Source of the DNA: Streptomyces sp. JH34
GTDB lineage: Bacteria; Actinomycetota; Actinomycetes; Streptomycetales; Streptomycetaceae
Assembly: GCF_029428875.1 (NCBI RefSeq)
Contig: NZ_JAJSOO010000001.1
Span: forward strand, 186,001 to 250,000
DNA: 64,000 nucleotides
Reading direction: 5' to 3'
In this document: one piece after another, positions 18,062 to 27,343 of the stretch
How positions within the stretch are numbered: the first letter of the stretch is position 1
Layout: each line of letters opens with the position of its first letter
Position numbers and translations under genes: made by a program
The notes under the pieces: generated by a model
What the model saw: only the letters and a program-made list of their open reading frames with translations
Told to the model about the DNA's origin: nothing
The model's database searches: none

Positions 18062-18223
18062 TCAGCGGGCCGTGGCCGGTACGTGGAGCGCACTGAAGTC
18101 GAGCACGCTCTCCACCTCCAGCAGGGTCTCCTCGGCCACCCGCCGCACCTCGGCGGGAACGTCGCCCTGTTCCTCCACCAGCCCTGCGTAGATCGGTGCG
18201 TCGGTTGCCTCTACGGAACTCAC
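18062..18223 (-). CDS. small conserved acidic protein (53 aa)
   Basis: A short frame reading GTG at 18223 to TGA at 18062. The product contains 'TDAPIYAGLVEEQGDVPAEV' then 'RRVAEETLLEVESVLDFSAL', strongly acidic, amphipathic and helical, with good third-position GC. I recall similar short proteins in many streptomycetes but know no function. The start is uncertain: a preceding ATG at ~18238 is out of frame and terminates at once, and no strong Shine-Dalgarno is visible. Confidence 0.6.
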   Translation of the reverse strand: MSSVEATDAPIYAGLVEEQGDVPAEVRRVAEETLLEVESVLDFSALHVPATAR

Positions 18224-18386
18224 GTGAAACTGCCCATCGATCGGTTATGCCCGCCAATCAGCGGAAACGGGAGCCGAGTGTACGCGTCGCGTTCCGGCGG
18301 CCGTGGGGCGGTCCCCGGGAAACGGGCCGAGCCTCCGGAAAACCGGTTGTCGCAGGTTGAGGCGGCTGCGAGGCTGGTCACACCGA

Positions 18387-18459
18387 AGGGGTGTAGCTCA
18401 GAGGCCAGAGCGCCGGTCTCCAAAACCGGATGCCGCAGGTTCGACTCCTGTCTCCCCTG
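18387..18459 (+). tRNA. tRNA-Trp (anticodon CCA)
   Basis: Full cloverleaf, 73 bases without encoded CCA. The D-arm is GCTC/GAGC. The anticodon stem CCGGT/ACCGG carries loop CTCCAAA. The variable loop is ATGCC. The T-arm GCAGG/CCTGT carries loop TTCGACT. The acceptor AGGGGTG/CTCCCCT has one T-T mismatch at pair 6-67. A strong GC hairpin follows 8 bases later. Whether this is the main or a second tRNA-Trp gene cannot be told from the window. Confidence 0.9.
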
Positions 18460-18466
18460 CAGGACC

Positions 18467-18495
18467 GGCTCCCCGCCCGCACCGGGCGGGGAGCC
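18467..18495. terminator. 13-bp hairpin between tRNA-Trp and ohr
   Basis: GGCTCCCCGCCCG at 18467-18479 pairs perfectly with 18483-18495 around a CAC loop. It lies just after the tRNA and just before the ohr stop codon on the other strand, so it can serve as a bidirectional terminator. Confidence 0.75.
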
Positions 18496-18502
18496 CGCTC
18501 AC

Positions 18503-18913
18503 CTACTCGATCACGAGTTCCACGTCGATGTTCCCCCGCGTGGCCTTGGAGTAGGGGCAGTAGGCGTGCGTCGCCTCGACCAGGCGCCGCCCGGTCTCCC
18601 CCTCCAGCGCCTCGGGCAGTTCGACACGCATGACGACCGCGAGGCCGAATCCGGAGTCGTCCTTGCCGATCGAGACCTCGGCCGTGACCGAGACGTCCTT
18701 GGTGTCGACCTTCATCTCGCGGGCGACCGAGCTCATCGCGCTGGCGAAGCACGCGGCGTATCCGGCGGCGAAGAGCTGCTCCGGATTGGTGCCCTTGCCG
18801 TTGCCCCCGAGGGCCGGCGGCAGGGCGAGCGCCAGGTCGATCTGCCCGTCCGAGCTCACTGCCCGGCCTTCACGGCCGTTCGCGGTGGCGGCAGCGGTGT
18901 ACAGCGCGTCCAT
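18503..18913 (-). CDS. ohr: organic hydroperoxide resistance protein (Ohr/OsmC family)
   Basis: 136 residues. A thiol peroxidase that reduces organic hydroperoxides. Both catalytic cysteines are present: C55 in 'GYAACFASAM' and C119 in 'HAYCPYSKATRGN'. The N-terminal 'LYTAAATANGREGRA' is a family hallmark. ATG 18913 follows GAGAGAAGG. It is divergent from the MarR-type regulator ohrR, with repeated AATTGCACACAAC elements in the shared spacer, so peroxide-induced derepression by OhrR is expected. Confidence 0.93.
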   Translation of the reverse strand: MDALYTAAATANGREGRAVSSDGQIDLALALPPALGGNGKGTNPEQLFAAGYAACFASAMSSVAREMKVDTKDVSVTAEVSIGKDDSGFGLAVVMRVELPEALEGETGRRLVEATHAYCPYSKATRGNIDVELVIE

Positions 18914-18963
18914 GGGTGGCCTTCTCTCGTACGACGGTGACCGCGGACCGATCACCTCCAAAG

Positions 18964-18991
18964 AATTGCACACAACTTAATTGCACACAAC
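18964..18991. promoter_or_regulatory. OhrR operator: two AATTGCACACAAC repeats
   Basis: AATTGCACACAAC is repeated at 18964-18976 and 18979-18991, offset 15 bases, in the ohr/ohrR spacer. The AT-rich core TTGCACACAA and the location between divergent genes agree with OhrR boxes known in other bacteria. Confidence 0.7.
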
Positions 18992-19022
18992 CCAATGACG
19001 GGCAGCAGGTTATCCTGGATCC

Positions 19023-19502
19023 ATGAAGCCGACACCGTCCCCCGCTCCCGGCCTGGCCGACCTGGCGGACACAGAGCTGCTCAAGCTGGACCACCAGGTG
19101 TGCTTCTCGCTGCAGGCGGCCTCCCGCGCCTTCGGGGGCGTCTACCGGGAGGCCCTCCGCGACCTCGGCCTCACCTACCCCCAGTACCTGGCGATGATGG
19201 TCCTGTGGGAACACGGTCCACTGCCGGTCAAGACGATCGGCGAGCGGCTGCACCTCGACTCGGGAACGCTGTCACCACTGCTGAAACGACTGGAGTCGGC
19301 CGGTTTCGTCAGGCGTGAGCGGAGCCCCGAGGACGAGCGGTCGGTCACCGTCCACCTCACGGACTCCGGATCGGAGCTGCACGAGCGCGCGCTCCCCGTC
19401 CCCCGGGCGATCCTCAGGGCCACAGGTCTGTCGGTCGAGGAGATCCTGGCTCTCCAGGAGACGCTGGGACGCCTCACGGCCTCCCTCAGCGAGGCAGGCT
19501 GA
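19023..19502 (+). CDS. ohrR: MarR-family organic peroxide sensor/repressor OhrR
   Basis: 159 residues. MarR winged helix with 'QYLAMMVLWEHGPLPVKTIG' and the recognition region 'LDSGTLSPLLKRLESAG', plus wing 'RSPEDERSVTVHLT'. The reactive cysteine C27 sits in 'LDHQVCFSLQAASR', the position used by one-Cys and two-Cys OhrR proteins to sense organic peroxides. No Shine-Dalgarno precedes ATG 19023, while TATCCT lies 7 bases upstream, so the transcript may be leaderless. It should autorepress and repress the divergent ohr. Confidence 0.92.
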   Translation: MKPTPSPAPGLADLADTELLKLDHQVCFSLQAASRAFGGVYREALRDLGLTYPQYLAMMVLWEHGPLPVKTIGERLHLDSGTLSPLLKRLESAGFVRRERSPEDERSVTVHLTDSGSELHERALPVPRAILRATGLSVEEILALQETLGRLTASLSEAG

Positions 19503-19601
19503 CCCCTCCCGCCGACGTGGGCCGGAGCCGTCCGCACCAGCGCTCGCAGGAGTTCCGGCGCCGAAATATGATGCAGGAACTATCGCAACGCGGAGCGGCC
19601 C

Positions 19602-20432
19602 ATGAACCGGCGTCGAACTCCCCGGTCGGCGAGCGCCGAGGACCTGCTCAGCACCCTGCAGCACCTGACTGCCCGCGCCCGGCAGGAGGTGGGACTGCAC
19701 CAGGCCCGTGTCGAACTGGCCCAGGCGCTGCAGCGCGACATGCTGCCGGCGTCCCTGCCGGCCTTCCCCGGCCTCCGGACCGCCGCCCGTTACGCCCCGG
19801 CGCGCGACGGGCTGGACATCGGCGGGGACTGGTACGACGGGTTCCTGCTGCCGGACGGGGCGCTGGGCCTGGCCATAGGGGACGTCCAGGGGCATGACGT
19901 GGAGGCGGCCGCCTTCATGGGGCAGATCCGGATCGCGATGCGCGCCATCGCCAGTTCGACGTCCGATCCGGGGGAAGTGATGGGCCGCACAAACGATCTG
20001 ATCATGTCGATGAACTCCACCCTCTTCGCGACGTGCTCCTTCCTCCGGCTGGATCCGGGAAGCCGGGAACTGCGGAGCGCCCGCGCGGGTCATGTCGCCT
20101 CCGTGTGGGCGACGGCGGACGGATGCTCGGGAATCACCGCCGACGCCGGCGGCCTCCCGCTCGGCATCGAGCCCCATGAGCACTATCCCGTCGCCCGGCG
20201 CGACCTGGACGTGGCCGGCGCGTTCGTCCTGCTCACCGACGGAGTCATCGAAGGGCCTTCACTGACGATCGACGACGGCCTGGACCGGATCAGGCGCCTG
20301 GTGAGCGCCAACGCCGGCGCGGACGCCGAGGAGCTGGCGGACCAGGTGCTCAAGGCCGCCGTCCTCACGGGGCACGAGGACGACGCCGCCGTCCTGGTTC
20401 TCCGCCATGAGGCCACCGCCGCATCGGGCTGA
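19602..20432 (+). CDS. PP2C-type (SpoIIE/RsbU) serine phosphatase
   Basis: 276 residues. After a short helical N-terminus ('ELAQALQRDMLPASLP', the usual RsbU linker) the SpoIIE/PP2C domain runs to the end: 'GGDWYDGFLLPDG' and 'AIGDVQGHDVEAA' supply the metal-binding aspartates, then 'VLLTDGVIEGP' and 'GHEDDAAVLVLR'. It should dephosphorylate an anti-sigma antagonist. It lacks any fused sensor domain. The next gene (61 bases later, same strand) is an orphan MASE1 membrane sensor that may supply the input. Confidence 0.9.
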   Translation: MNRRRTPRSASAEDLLSTLQHLTARARQEVGLHQARVELAQALQRDMLPASLPAFPGLRTAARYAPARDGLDIGGDWYDGFLLPDGALGLAIGDVQGHDVEAAAFMGQIRIAMRAIASSTSDPGEVMGRTNDLIMSMNSTLFATCSFLRLDPGSRELRSARAGHVASVWATADGCSGITADAGGLPLGIEPHEHYPVARRDLDVAGAFVLLTDGVIEGPSLTIDDGLDRIRRLVSANAGADAEELADQVLKAAVLTGHEDDAAVLVLRHEATAASG

Positions 20433-20493
20433 GCACGGGGGGTGGCCGCACGCCTCGCGTGTCACGGGGGCCCACCGCCACGAGCGGTGTCTT

Positions 20494-21492
20494 ATGAGGT
20501 GCGTGATCCTCAGCGAGAAGACCAGACGCCGAGCCGTGCTCGTTCTGCAGATGCTGGGTATCACCGCTGTCTACTACGGGTCCGCGCAGTTGGGTCTCCT
20601 CCGCCAGGTCGAGGTGCAGGGTTCGATCGTCACCCCGCTGTGGCCACCCTCGGGGATCGCGTTGGCCTCGCTGCTGTACCTGGGTCTGCGCGTCTGGCCG
20701 GCCATCGCGGCCGGTGCTCTGCTCACGGTCGTCTCGATCAGCGACGGGTTCACCCCCTGGGGCGTCGCCGTCGCGGCGGGGAGCGTCCTGGCCCCGGTCT
20801 GCTCCTTCCTCGCCCTGCGGTCCGTGGGGTTCCGCATGCAGCTGGACCGTCTGCGGGACGGGGTCGCCCTGGTCTTTCTGGGAGCCTTGGGCGGCATGAT
20901 CATCAGCGCCACCACGGGCACCGGGGTCCAGGTACTGAGCGACAGTCTCTCGGCGTCCCAGTTCTGGCCGGTCTGGGCGGCCTGGTGGGCGGGAGACGCG
21001 ATGGGGGTCCTGATGGTCACTCCGCTGCTGCTCGTCCTGCACAAGCTGCGCAGGCCCGAGGTGGACGACCGGTGGATGGAGGCCCTGACGCTCGCGGTCG
21101 TCGCTGCTGCGACGACGGTCGTCGCGACCAGGAGTTCGCTGTCCATGATCTACCTGCTCTTCCCGGTGCTCGTCTGGGCGGCGCTCCGCTTCCAGCTGGC
21201 CGGCAGCGCCCCCTGCGCCCTTCTGATGTCCGTCATGGCGATCATCGCCGGAACCGACGGCGTGGGTCCGTTCGCCGGCCACTCGGTGCTGGAGGTGATG
21301 CTCAACCTCTGCGTACTCAACGGCTGTGTGGCCCTCACCGCGCTCCTCCTGGCGGCCATCGTGACCGAGCACAACAACATCCGGTACGAGACGGAGCTGG
21401 CCTGCGAGGAGCTGGCGGCCCTCGTGGAGGAGCTGGCACCGCGGCCGTCGGCGGGGGGCTGGTCCGACGGGCCGCGGGGCGGGCACGGCTGA
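20494..21492 (+). CDS. MASE1-domain integral membrane sensor without effector domain
   Basis: 332 residues with about eight transmembrane segments of MASE1 type: 'SIVTPLWPPSGIALASLLYL' is the signature loop, followed by 'PAIAAGALLTVVSIS' and 'WWAGDAMGVLMVTPLLLVL', the latter with the typical W-x-GD motif. After the last helix only ~45 residues remain (a short Glu-rich coiled segment), with no GGDEF, kinase or phosphatase domain. ATG 20494 begins just before the first helix. It is likely co-transcribed with the preceding PP2C phosphatase, so the two may be a split sensor-effector pair. Confidence 0.85.
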   Translation: MRCVILSEKTRRRAVLVLQMLGITAVYYGSAQLGLLRQVEVQGSIVTPLWPPSGIALASLLYLGLRVWPAIAAGALLTVVSISDGFTPWGVAVAAGSVLAPVCSFLALRSVGFRMQLDRLRDGVALVFLGALGGMIISATTGTGVQVLSDSLSASQFWPVWAAWWAGDAMGVLMVTPLLLVLHKLRRPEVDDRWMEALTLAVVAAATTVVATRSSLSMIYLLFPVLVWAALRFQLAGSAPCALLMSVMAIIAGTDGVGPFAGHSVLEVMLNLCVLNGCVALTALLLAAIVTEHNNIRYETELACEELAALVEELAPRPSAGGWSDGPRGGHG

Positions 21493-21654
21493 GGGCTGTC
21501 AGAACGGGAGGCCCTGGGCACCGTCGGGACCGCGGCGTTCTTCACGGCCCCGCCCGCCTCGTCCGCCGCGCCGGAGAGATTCGTCGCCGCACCCCCGCGA
21601 CGAAGGGCCCCCGTCAGCCGATCCGGCGGGCACGAGGGAACCGCACGGGCATGG

Positions 21655-22968
<1,314 letters not shown>

Positions 22969-23354
22969 GCCTCCGGAGCTTACGCTCCGGCCGTCCTCGG
23001 GCTCGGGGACCGCCTCGCCCGCGCGGTGGCCGGCGATGATGCCTCAGGGCCTTCACGACGCACGTACCGAAGGAGCCGAGGTGCTGCCCGCGCCTGGGCT
23101 CAGTACGGCAGGGGTCGTCCGGACGGAGTTCGCAGGTCCAGCGGGGGCGGCCCGGTGGGGGGCTGCGGACGGCGCACGATCCGGATGCGGCCCACGGCCA
23201 CCACCTCCTCCTGGTAACCCGGTATCTGCCCACCCAGGCGCCCTTCACACGTCATGTGCCGACAGGACCGCCCGGCGGCGCTCGCGGATGCGGACCCGGC
23301 GAAGTGCGGTGACCCTGGACACGTGGGGGGAAGTCGATGCGAGGAGAATCCGAC
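22969..23354. other. 386-base spacer with one candidate short ORF
   Basis: It lies between the divergent alditol oxidase and the small antitoxin-like gene. Besides the short minus-strand frame at 23100-23195, no coding region or strong hairpin is recognised. Confidence 0.4.
23100..23195 (-). CDS. candidate 31-residue Arg/Pro-rich microprotein
   Basis: GTG at 23195 follows a very strong AGGAGGAGG Shine-Dalgarno at 8 bases. The frame reads 'VGRIRIVRRPQPPTGPPPLD' then ends LPY-stop. Codon third positions are GC-rich. An in-frame ATG at 23255 would give 51 residues. No family is recognised; the only support is the ribosome binding site and composition. Confidence 0.3.
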   Translation of the reverse strand: MGRIRIVRRPQPPTGPPPLDLRTPSGRPLPY

Positions 23355-23549
23355 ATGTCCGCGATGGACAAGATCAAGAAGATGCTCAAGGGCCACGAGG
23401 ACCAGGCCGGGAAGGGCGTCGACAAGGCCGGAGACATGATCGACGACCGGACCCAGGGCAAGTACGGCAAGCACGTCGACACCGGCCAGGACAAGCTGAA
23501 GCAGCAGCTCGGCTCGGATCGCGACTCGGACAACCCGCCCCGCTCCTGA
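23355..23549 (+). CDS. small antitoxin-like protein (MT0933/Rv0909 family)
   Basis: 64 residues starting at an ATG after GAGGAGA. It is highly charged and helical: 'DKIKKMLKGHEDQAGKGVDK' and 'DDRTQGKYGKHVDTGQDKLK', the pattern of the MT0933_antitox family. In mycobacteria such proteins pair with a toxin, but no toxin gene is adjacent here. In streptomycetes these CsbD-like small proteins are common and may be general stress proteins. The function is therefore open. Confidence 0.75.
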   Translation: MSAMDKIKKMLKGHEDQAGKGVDKAGDMIDDRTQGKYGKHVDTGQDKLKQQLGSDRDSDNPPRS

Positions 23550-23577
23550 CCACGCCCGCCCGCCCCCCTTTCTCGTA

Positions 23578-23627
23578 CCGGTGCCGGGCCCGATGACCGC
23601 TCACGCCGTCGCCGGGACCGGCACCGG
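23578..23627 (+). terminator. possible terminator after antitoxin-like gene
   Basis: CCGGTGCCGG (23578-23587) pairs with CCGGCACCGG (23618-23627) across a 30-base loop. The long loop makes it a weak candidate. Confidence 0.3.
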
Positions 23628-23749
23628 GCACGTACGGATCCGGGAGCGGATATCGAGCACTCGTCCGGATTCCTGTTATCGTCCCCGCCGCACAGCGTCT
23701 CCCGAGTGTGGGAAGTGACGGAACAGGACCCCGGAAGAGTGAGCACAGC

Positions 23750-25333
23750 ATGGGCGAGACTCGCGAGACGGCGTTGATCAAGGCCGCGCAGAAGGGCGAC
23801 CCCGAGGCGCAGGACCGGCTTGTGGCGTCCTATCTGCCGCTGGTCTACAACATCGTCGGCCGGGCCCTGAACGGTCACGCCGATGTGGACGACGTGGTCC
23901 AGGACAGTGTGCTGCGGATGATCCGCGGGCTGCCCTCACTGCGCTCCCCGAAGAGTTTCCGGTCCTGGCTCGTGGCCATCACCATGAACGAGATACGGGG
24001 GCACTGGCGCGAGCGCAGCACCGGCGAGATACCCGCGGACCGGATGGAGGACGCGTACGACGTCGTGGATCCCGCGGCCGACTTCGTCGAGCTGACGATC
24101 GTCCGCCTCGGTCTGACGGGCCAGCGCAGGGAGGCCGCAGAAGCGACGCGGTGGCTGGACGACGACGACCGCGAGCTGGTGTCGCTGTGGTGGCTGGAGA
24201 CGGCGGGTGAACTGTCCCGTGCGGAGGTCGCGAGTGCCCTCGACCTGTCGCCCCAGCACACCGCGGTACGTGTCCAGCGGATGAAGGAGCGGCTGGAGGC
24301 CGCCCGCGTGGTGGTGCGCGCTCTGGCGGCGGACCCTCGCTGCGTCCTGCTCGAGGACCTGACGGTCCGGTGGGACGGGGTGCCGTCCGCGCTGTGGCGC
24401 AAGCGTCTGGCGCGTCACGCCCGTGAGTGCACCGTGTGTGCGGGGCACCGGTCGGGGCTGGTCCCGGCGGAGGGTCTGCTCGTGGGACTCGCGCTGGTCC
24501 CGGTGGCGGCGTCCGTCGGCGGTCCTGCGACGGAACTCCTACCGACGGCCTTTCTCCCCTCTGCGGCCGCCGGCCCCGGACGTGCCGAGCGCCGACGCGA
24601 CGGCGTGAGGCGGCGGCGCCGCACCACGGTCGTGGCGGGACTCGCCGCGGTCGCCGTCCTGGGGGGCGGCGGGGCCGCGGTCCACCTCTACGCGGACGAC
24701 GCGGAGGAGGAGCCGGCCACCGCGGTGGCCCCGCTCACCGACCCGTCGGTGCCGACGAGCATTCCGTCCTCACCGTCCGCGGTCCCCTCCTCCGCGTCCC
24801 CGTCGCCTTCGCCGGCCTCGGCGACACCGTCCGCCACCCCGTCTCCGTCCGCGTCCAGGAGCCGGAGCGCCGCCGCCGCCACCCCGGAGAGGACTTCGAA
24901 GCCGCGCACTCCGTCCTCGAAGCCGGCGGCCGCACCACAGGCCCCGGCCCCCTCGGTGGCCGACGAGGTCATCGCGCTGGTCAACAGCGAGCGGGGGAAG
25001 GCGGGCTGCGCGGCCGTCAGCGGGAACGGTCTGCTGGCCAAGGCCGCGTCGGACCATTCCTCGGACATGGTGGCGCGGGACTACTTCTCCCACACCTCAC
25101 CGGACGGCACGGACCCGGGCGCCCGCATCACCGCCGCCGGGTACCGCTGGAGCACGTACGGCGAGAACATCGCGAAGGGCCAGCAGACGGCCGAGTCCGT
25201 GATGGACGCCTGGATGAACAGCGAGGGGCACAGGGCGAACATCCTCAACTGCGCTTTCAAGGAGCTCGGCGTCGGCAGAGCGGATTCGTCCGGGGGGCCC
25301 GTGTGGACCCAGAACTTCGGCACCGCCCTCTGA
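23750..25333 (+). CDS. ECF-type sigma factor fused to zinc motif, transmembrane helix and extracellular CAP domain
   Basis: 527 residues in one uninterrupted frame. Sigma region 2 (~10-90: 'DVDDVVQDSVLRMIRGLPSL', 'SFRSWLVAITMNEIRGHWRE') and region 4 (~150-190: 'EVASALDLSPQHTAVRVQRM') are intact. A HxxxCxxC motif at ~221-228 (HARECTVC) resembles the zinc anti-sigma signature. One transmembrane helix lies at ~292-315 after an RRRRR stretch, then a ~90-residue Ser/Pro/Thr linker, then a SCP/PR1 CAP domain (~403-527: 'HSSDMVARDYFSHTSPDG', 'YGENIAKGQQTAE', 'WMNSEGHRANIL'). It reads as sigma and anti-sigma modules on one chain with an outside sensor, resembling in plan ECF52/53-type fusions. Activation by proteolysis is an inference. 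Confidence 0.88.
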   Translation: MGETRETALIKAAQKGDPEAQDRLVASYLPLVYNIVGRALNGHADVDDVVQDSVLRMIRGLPSLRSPKSFRSWLVAITMNEIRGHWRERSTGEIPADRMEDAYDVVDPAADFVELTIVRLGLTGQRREAAEATRWLDDDDRELVSLWWLETAGELSRAEVASALDLSPQHTAVRVQRMKERLEAARVVVRALAADPRCVLLEDLTVRWDGVPSALWRKRLARHARECTVCAGHRSGLVPAEGLLVGLALVPVAASVGGPATELLPTAFLPSAAAGPGRAERRRDGVRRRRRTTVVAGLAAVAVLGGGGAAVHLYADDAEEEPATAVAPLTDPSVPTSIPSSPSAVPSSASPSPSPASATPSATPSPSASRSRSAAAATPERTSKPRTPSSKPAAAPQAPAPSVADEVIALVNSERGKAGCAAVSGNGLLAKAASDHSSDMVARDYFSHTSPDGTDPGARITAAGYRWSTYGENIAKGQQTAESVMDAWMNSEGHRANILNCAFKELGVGRADSSGGPVWTQNFGTAL

Positions 25334-25489
25334 AAGCACCGCCCTCTCGACAGCCCGGGGCCGGGAAACCGTCATACCGCGGAAACGAGCAGGTAGCACC
25401 TCCTTGACGTGAGGGAACTACGCTGGAGCGGAGCCCAGGCCGCAGGAGTCCGCAGGCGACAGTCGTCCCTCCCCGCGGACAGGAGCACA

Positions 25490-27322
25490 GTGCCTACGTC
25501 CTCTCATCTTGCCGACCGGCTTCCCCCGTGGCTCGCCCATGTCCTGCGTGCCCAGCGCGGACCCGTTCCGTGGAACGCGGTGCTGCGCGGGGCACTGGCC
25601 GCGATGCCGTTGCTGTTGGCGGTCCTCGCCGGGCGACCGACCCTTGGCGTCCCCGCGGCGCTGGGCGCGATGCTGGCCGGCATCAACGACCGGCCGGGCA
25701 GTCGGCGCGCCTCGGTCGCCCGGCTGGGCTTTCCCGCCCTCGCGGGCTCGGCGGGCCTGCTGCTCGGCTCGGAGATCGCGGAGGCGGTGGGCGACGGCCG
25801 GTCCCTCGTCGTCCTGCCGCTCGTGGTCGGACTGCTCGGGCTGGGCGCCGGGGCGATCAGCTCGACGGGGCCCGTCGCGTCCGCGTGCGGAACGCAGGTC
25901 CTGGTCGCGGTCGTGATCGGGGCGGGGATGCCGCTGCCGGAGCCGGGTCCGCTGCGCGCGCTGCTGTTCCTGGCCGGTGCGGGATGGCTCCTCCTGCTCC
26001 GGCTGGTGCTGCCCTCGCCGGGCGGACGCCGCCACGGGCCGTACGGGCTCGACGGGGAGCGTGAGGCCGTGGCCATGGTCTACGACGCCGTGGCGGGGCT
26101 CCTGCTGGCCGCGGGTGGCCCTCGGGCCCTGATGGGGCGGGCCGCGCTGAGTGCCGCCCTGGACCAGGCACAGGACGCGCTGTCGGGCCCACGACTGCGG
26201 CGGCGCGCGAGCTCCGCGGCGGAGCGTCGGCTGCACGCCCAGTACGCGGCGGCGTTTCCCCTGGCCGAGGCGGCGACCGCACTGGCCTGGGCCGGCGTCC
26301 CGTTGCCGGCCAGGATCACGGAGGGACCGCGCAGGCTGGCGGACGCGGTACGGACCGGTGGGCCCTGCGGGCCGCTGCCGGCACCGGCCCGGACCGACGC
26401 CGGGCTGCGGGCTCTGGACGACGCCCTGCTGCGGGCCGCCACGGTGTTCGACCGCCCCTCCGGCACCGCCCCGGGCACGCGCACAGGGCACTCGGACGCG
26501 TCCGTCCTGGGCGGGGCGTGGAGCGCCGCGGGGCTCGAGTACGGCCTCCGGGTCGCGGTGTGCTGCGCGACCAGTACGGCCCTGGCCCAGTGGCTGCATC
26601 ACGACCACTGGTACTGGCTGCCCGCCACCACCGTCTTCCTCGTCAAGCCTGATCTGGGGCCACTGGCCTCCCGGGTGGTCTGCCGCGCCGTGGGAACCGC
26701 GGTGGGCGCGGCGGTCTTCGGCGTCGTGACCATGCTGGTGTCCGCCCCGTTCCCCCTGGTCGCGACCGTGGCGCTCTGCGGCGCGCTCCTTCCCGTCGCG
26801 ACCCGTCACTTCGCGGTGCAGACGGCGGTGGTCACCGTGCTCGTCCTGTCCCTCGTCCTGCTGGGCGGTGAGCCGTCCGCCTCCTGGGGCCGGGTCGTGG
26901 AGTCCCTCCTCGCCTGCGGCACGGTGCTGTTCATCGGGCACCTCCCGATGCCGGGCCGACGGGGCCACAGCGTGCGGGCGGCTCTCGACACGGCGGTGGG
27001 GTCGGCGCACCGCTACCTCGGACATGTCCTGGACGCCCCGGAGGACCATGCCCTGAGGGGAACGCTCCGCCGCGACGCCTACCGGTCGCTCGCGAGGGCC
27101 CGTACGGCCATCGATCTGTCGGCGGCCGAACTTCCGCCGGTGTCGAAGCACTCCGCGGGGTCCGAGGGGGTCGCCGGTGCGCTGGAAAGGCTCATCGACA
27201 CGACGACGGCCTGCGCGGTGCAGCTGGACCATCAGGCTGCCGCCCTGCCTCCGGCGCACGCCGAACTCCTCGCCGCGCACCTCTCCGAGCTCGACCGGGC
27301 GCGGGCGGTCCCCGCCGGCTGA
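25490..27322 (+). CDS. FUSC/aromatic-acid-exporter-like membrane protein
   Basis: 610 residues. GTG 25490 follows AGGAG. Two membrane blocks of about five to six helices each: the first (residues ~30-175) contains 'LAVLAGRPTLGVPAALGAML' and the second (~345-500) 'AVCCATSTALAQWLHHDHWY' followed by 'WLPATTVFLVKPDLGPLASR', the FUSC signature. Cytosolic helical domains follow each block. Members are related to AaeB/YccS-type efflux proteins; the substrate is unknown. It follows the sigma-CAP gene by 156 bases on the same strand, with no clear terminator between them. Confidence 0.82.
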   Translation: MPTSSHLADRLPPWLAHVLRAQRGPVPWNAVLRGALAAMPLLLAVLAGRPTLGVPAALGAMLAGINDRPGSRRASVARLGFPALAGSAGLLLGSEIAEAVGDGRSLVVLPLVVGLLGLGAGAISSTGPVASACGTQVLVAVVIGAGMPLPEPGPLRALLFLAGAGWLLLLRLVLPSPGGRRHGPYGLDGEREAVAMVYDAVAGLLLAAGGPRALMGRAALSAALDQAQDALSGPRLRRRASSAAERRLHAQYAAAFPLAEAATALAWAGVPLPARITEGPRRLADAVRTGGPCGPLPAPARTDAGLRALDDALLRAATVFDRPSGTAPGTRTGHSDASVLGGAWSAAGLEYGLRVAVCCATSTALAQWLHHDHWYWLPATTVFLVKPDLGPLASRVVCRAVGTAVGAAVFGVVTMLVSAPFPLVATVALCGALLPVATRHFAVQTAVVTVLVLSLVLLGGEPSASWGRVVESLLACGTVLFIGHLPMPGRRGHSVRAALDTAVGSAHRYLGHVLDAPEDHALRGTLRRDAYRSLARARTAIDLSAAELPPVSKHSAGSEGVAGALERLIDTTTACAVQLDHQAAALPPAHAELLAAHLSELDRARAVPAG

Positions 27323-27343
27323 CCGCCTCCTAGGATGCGGTGC

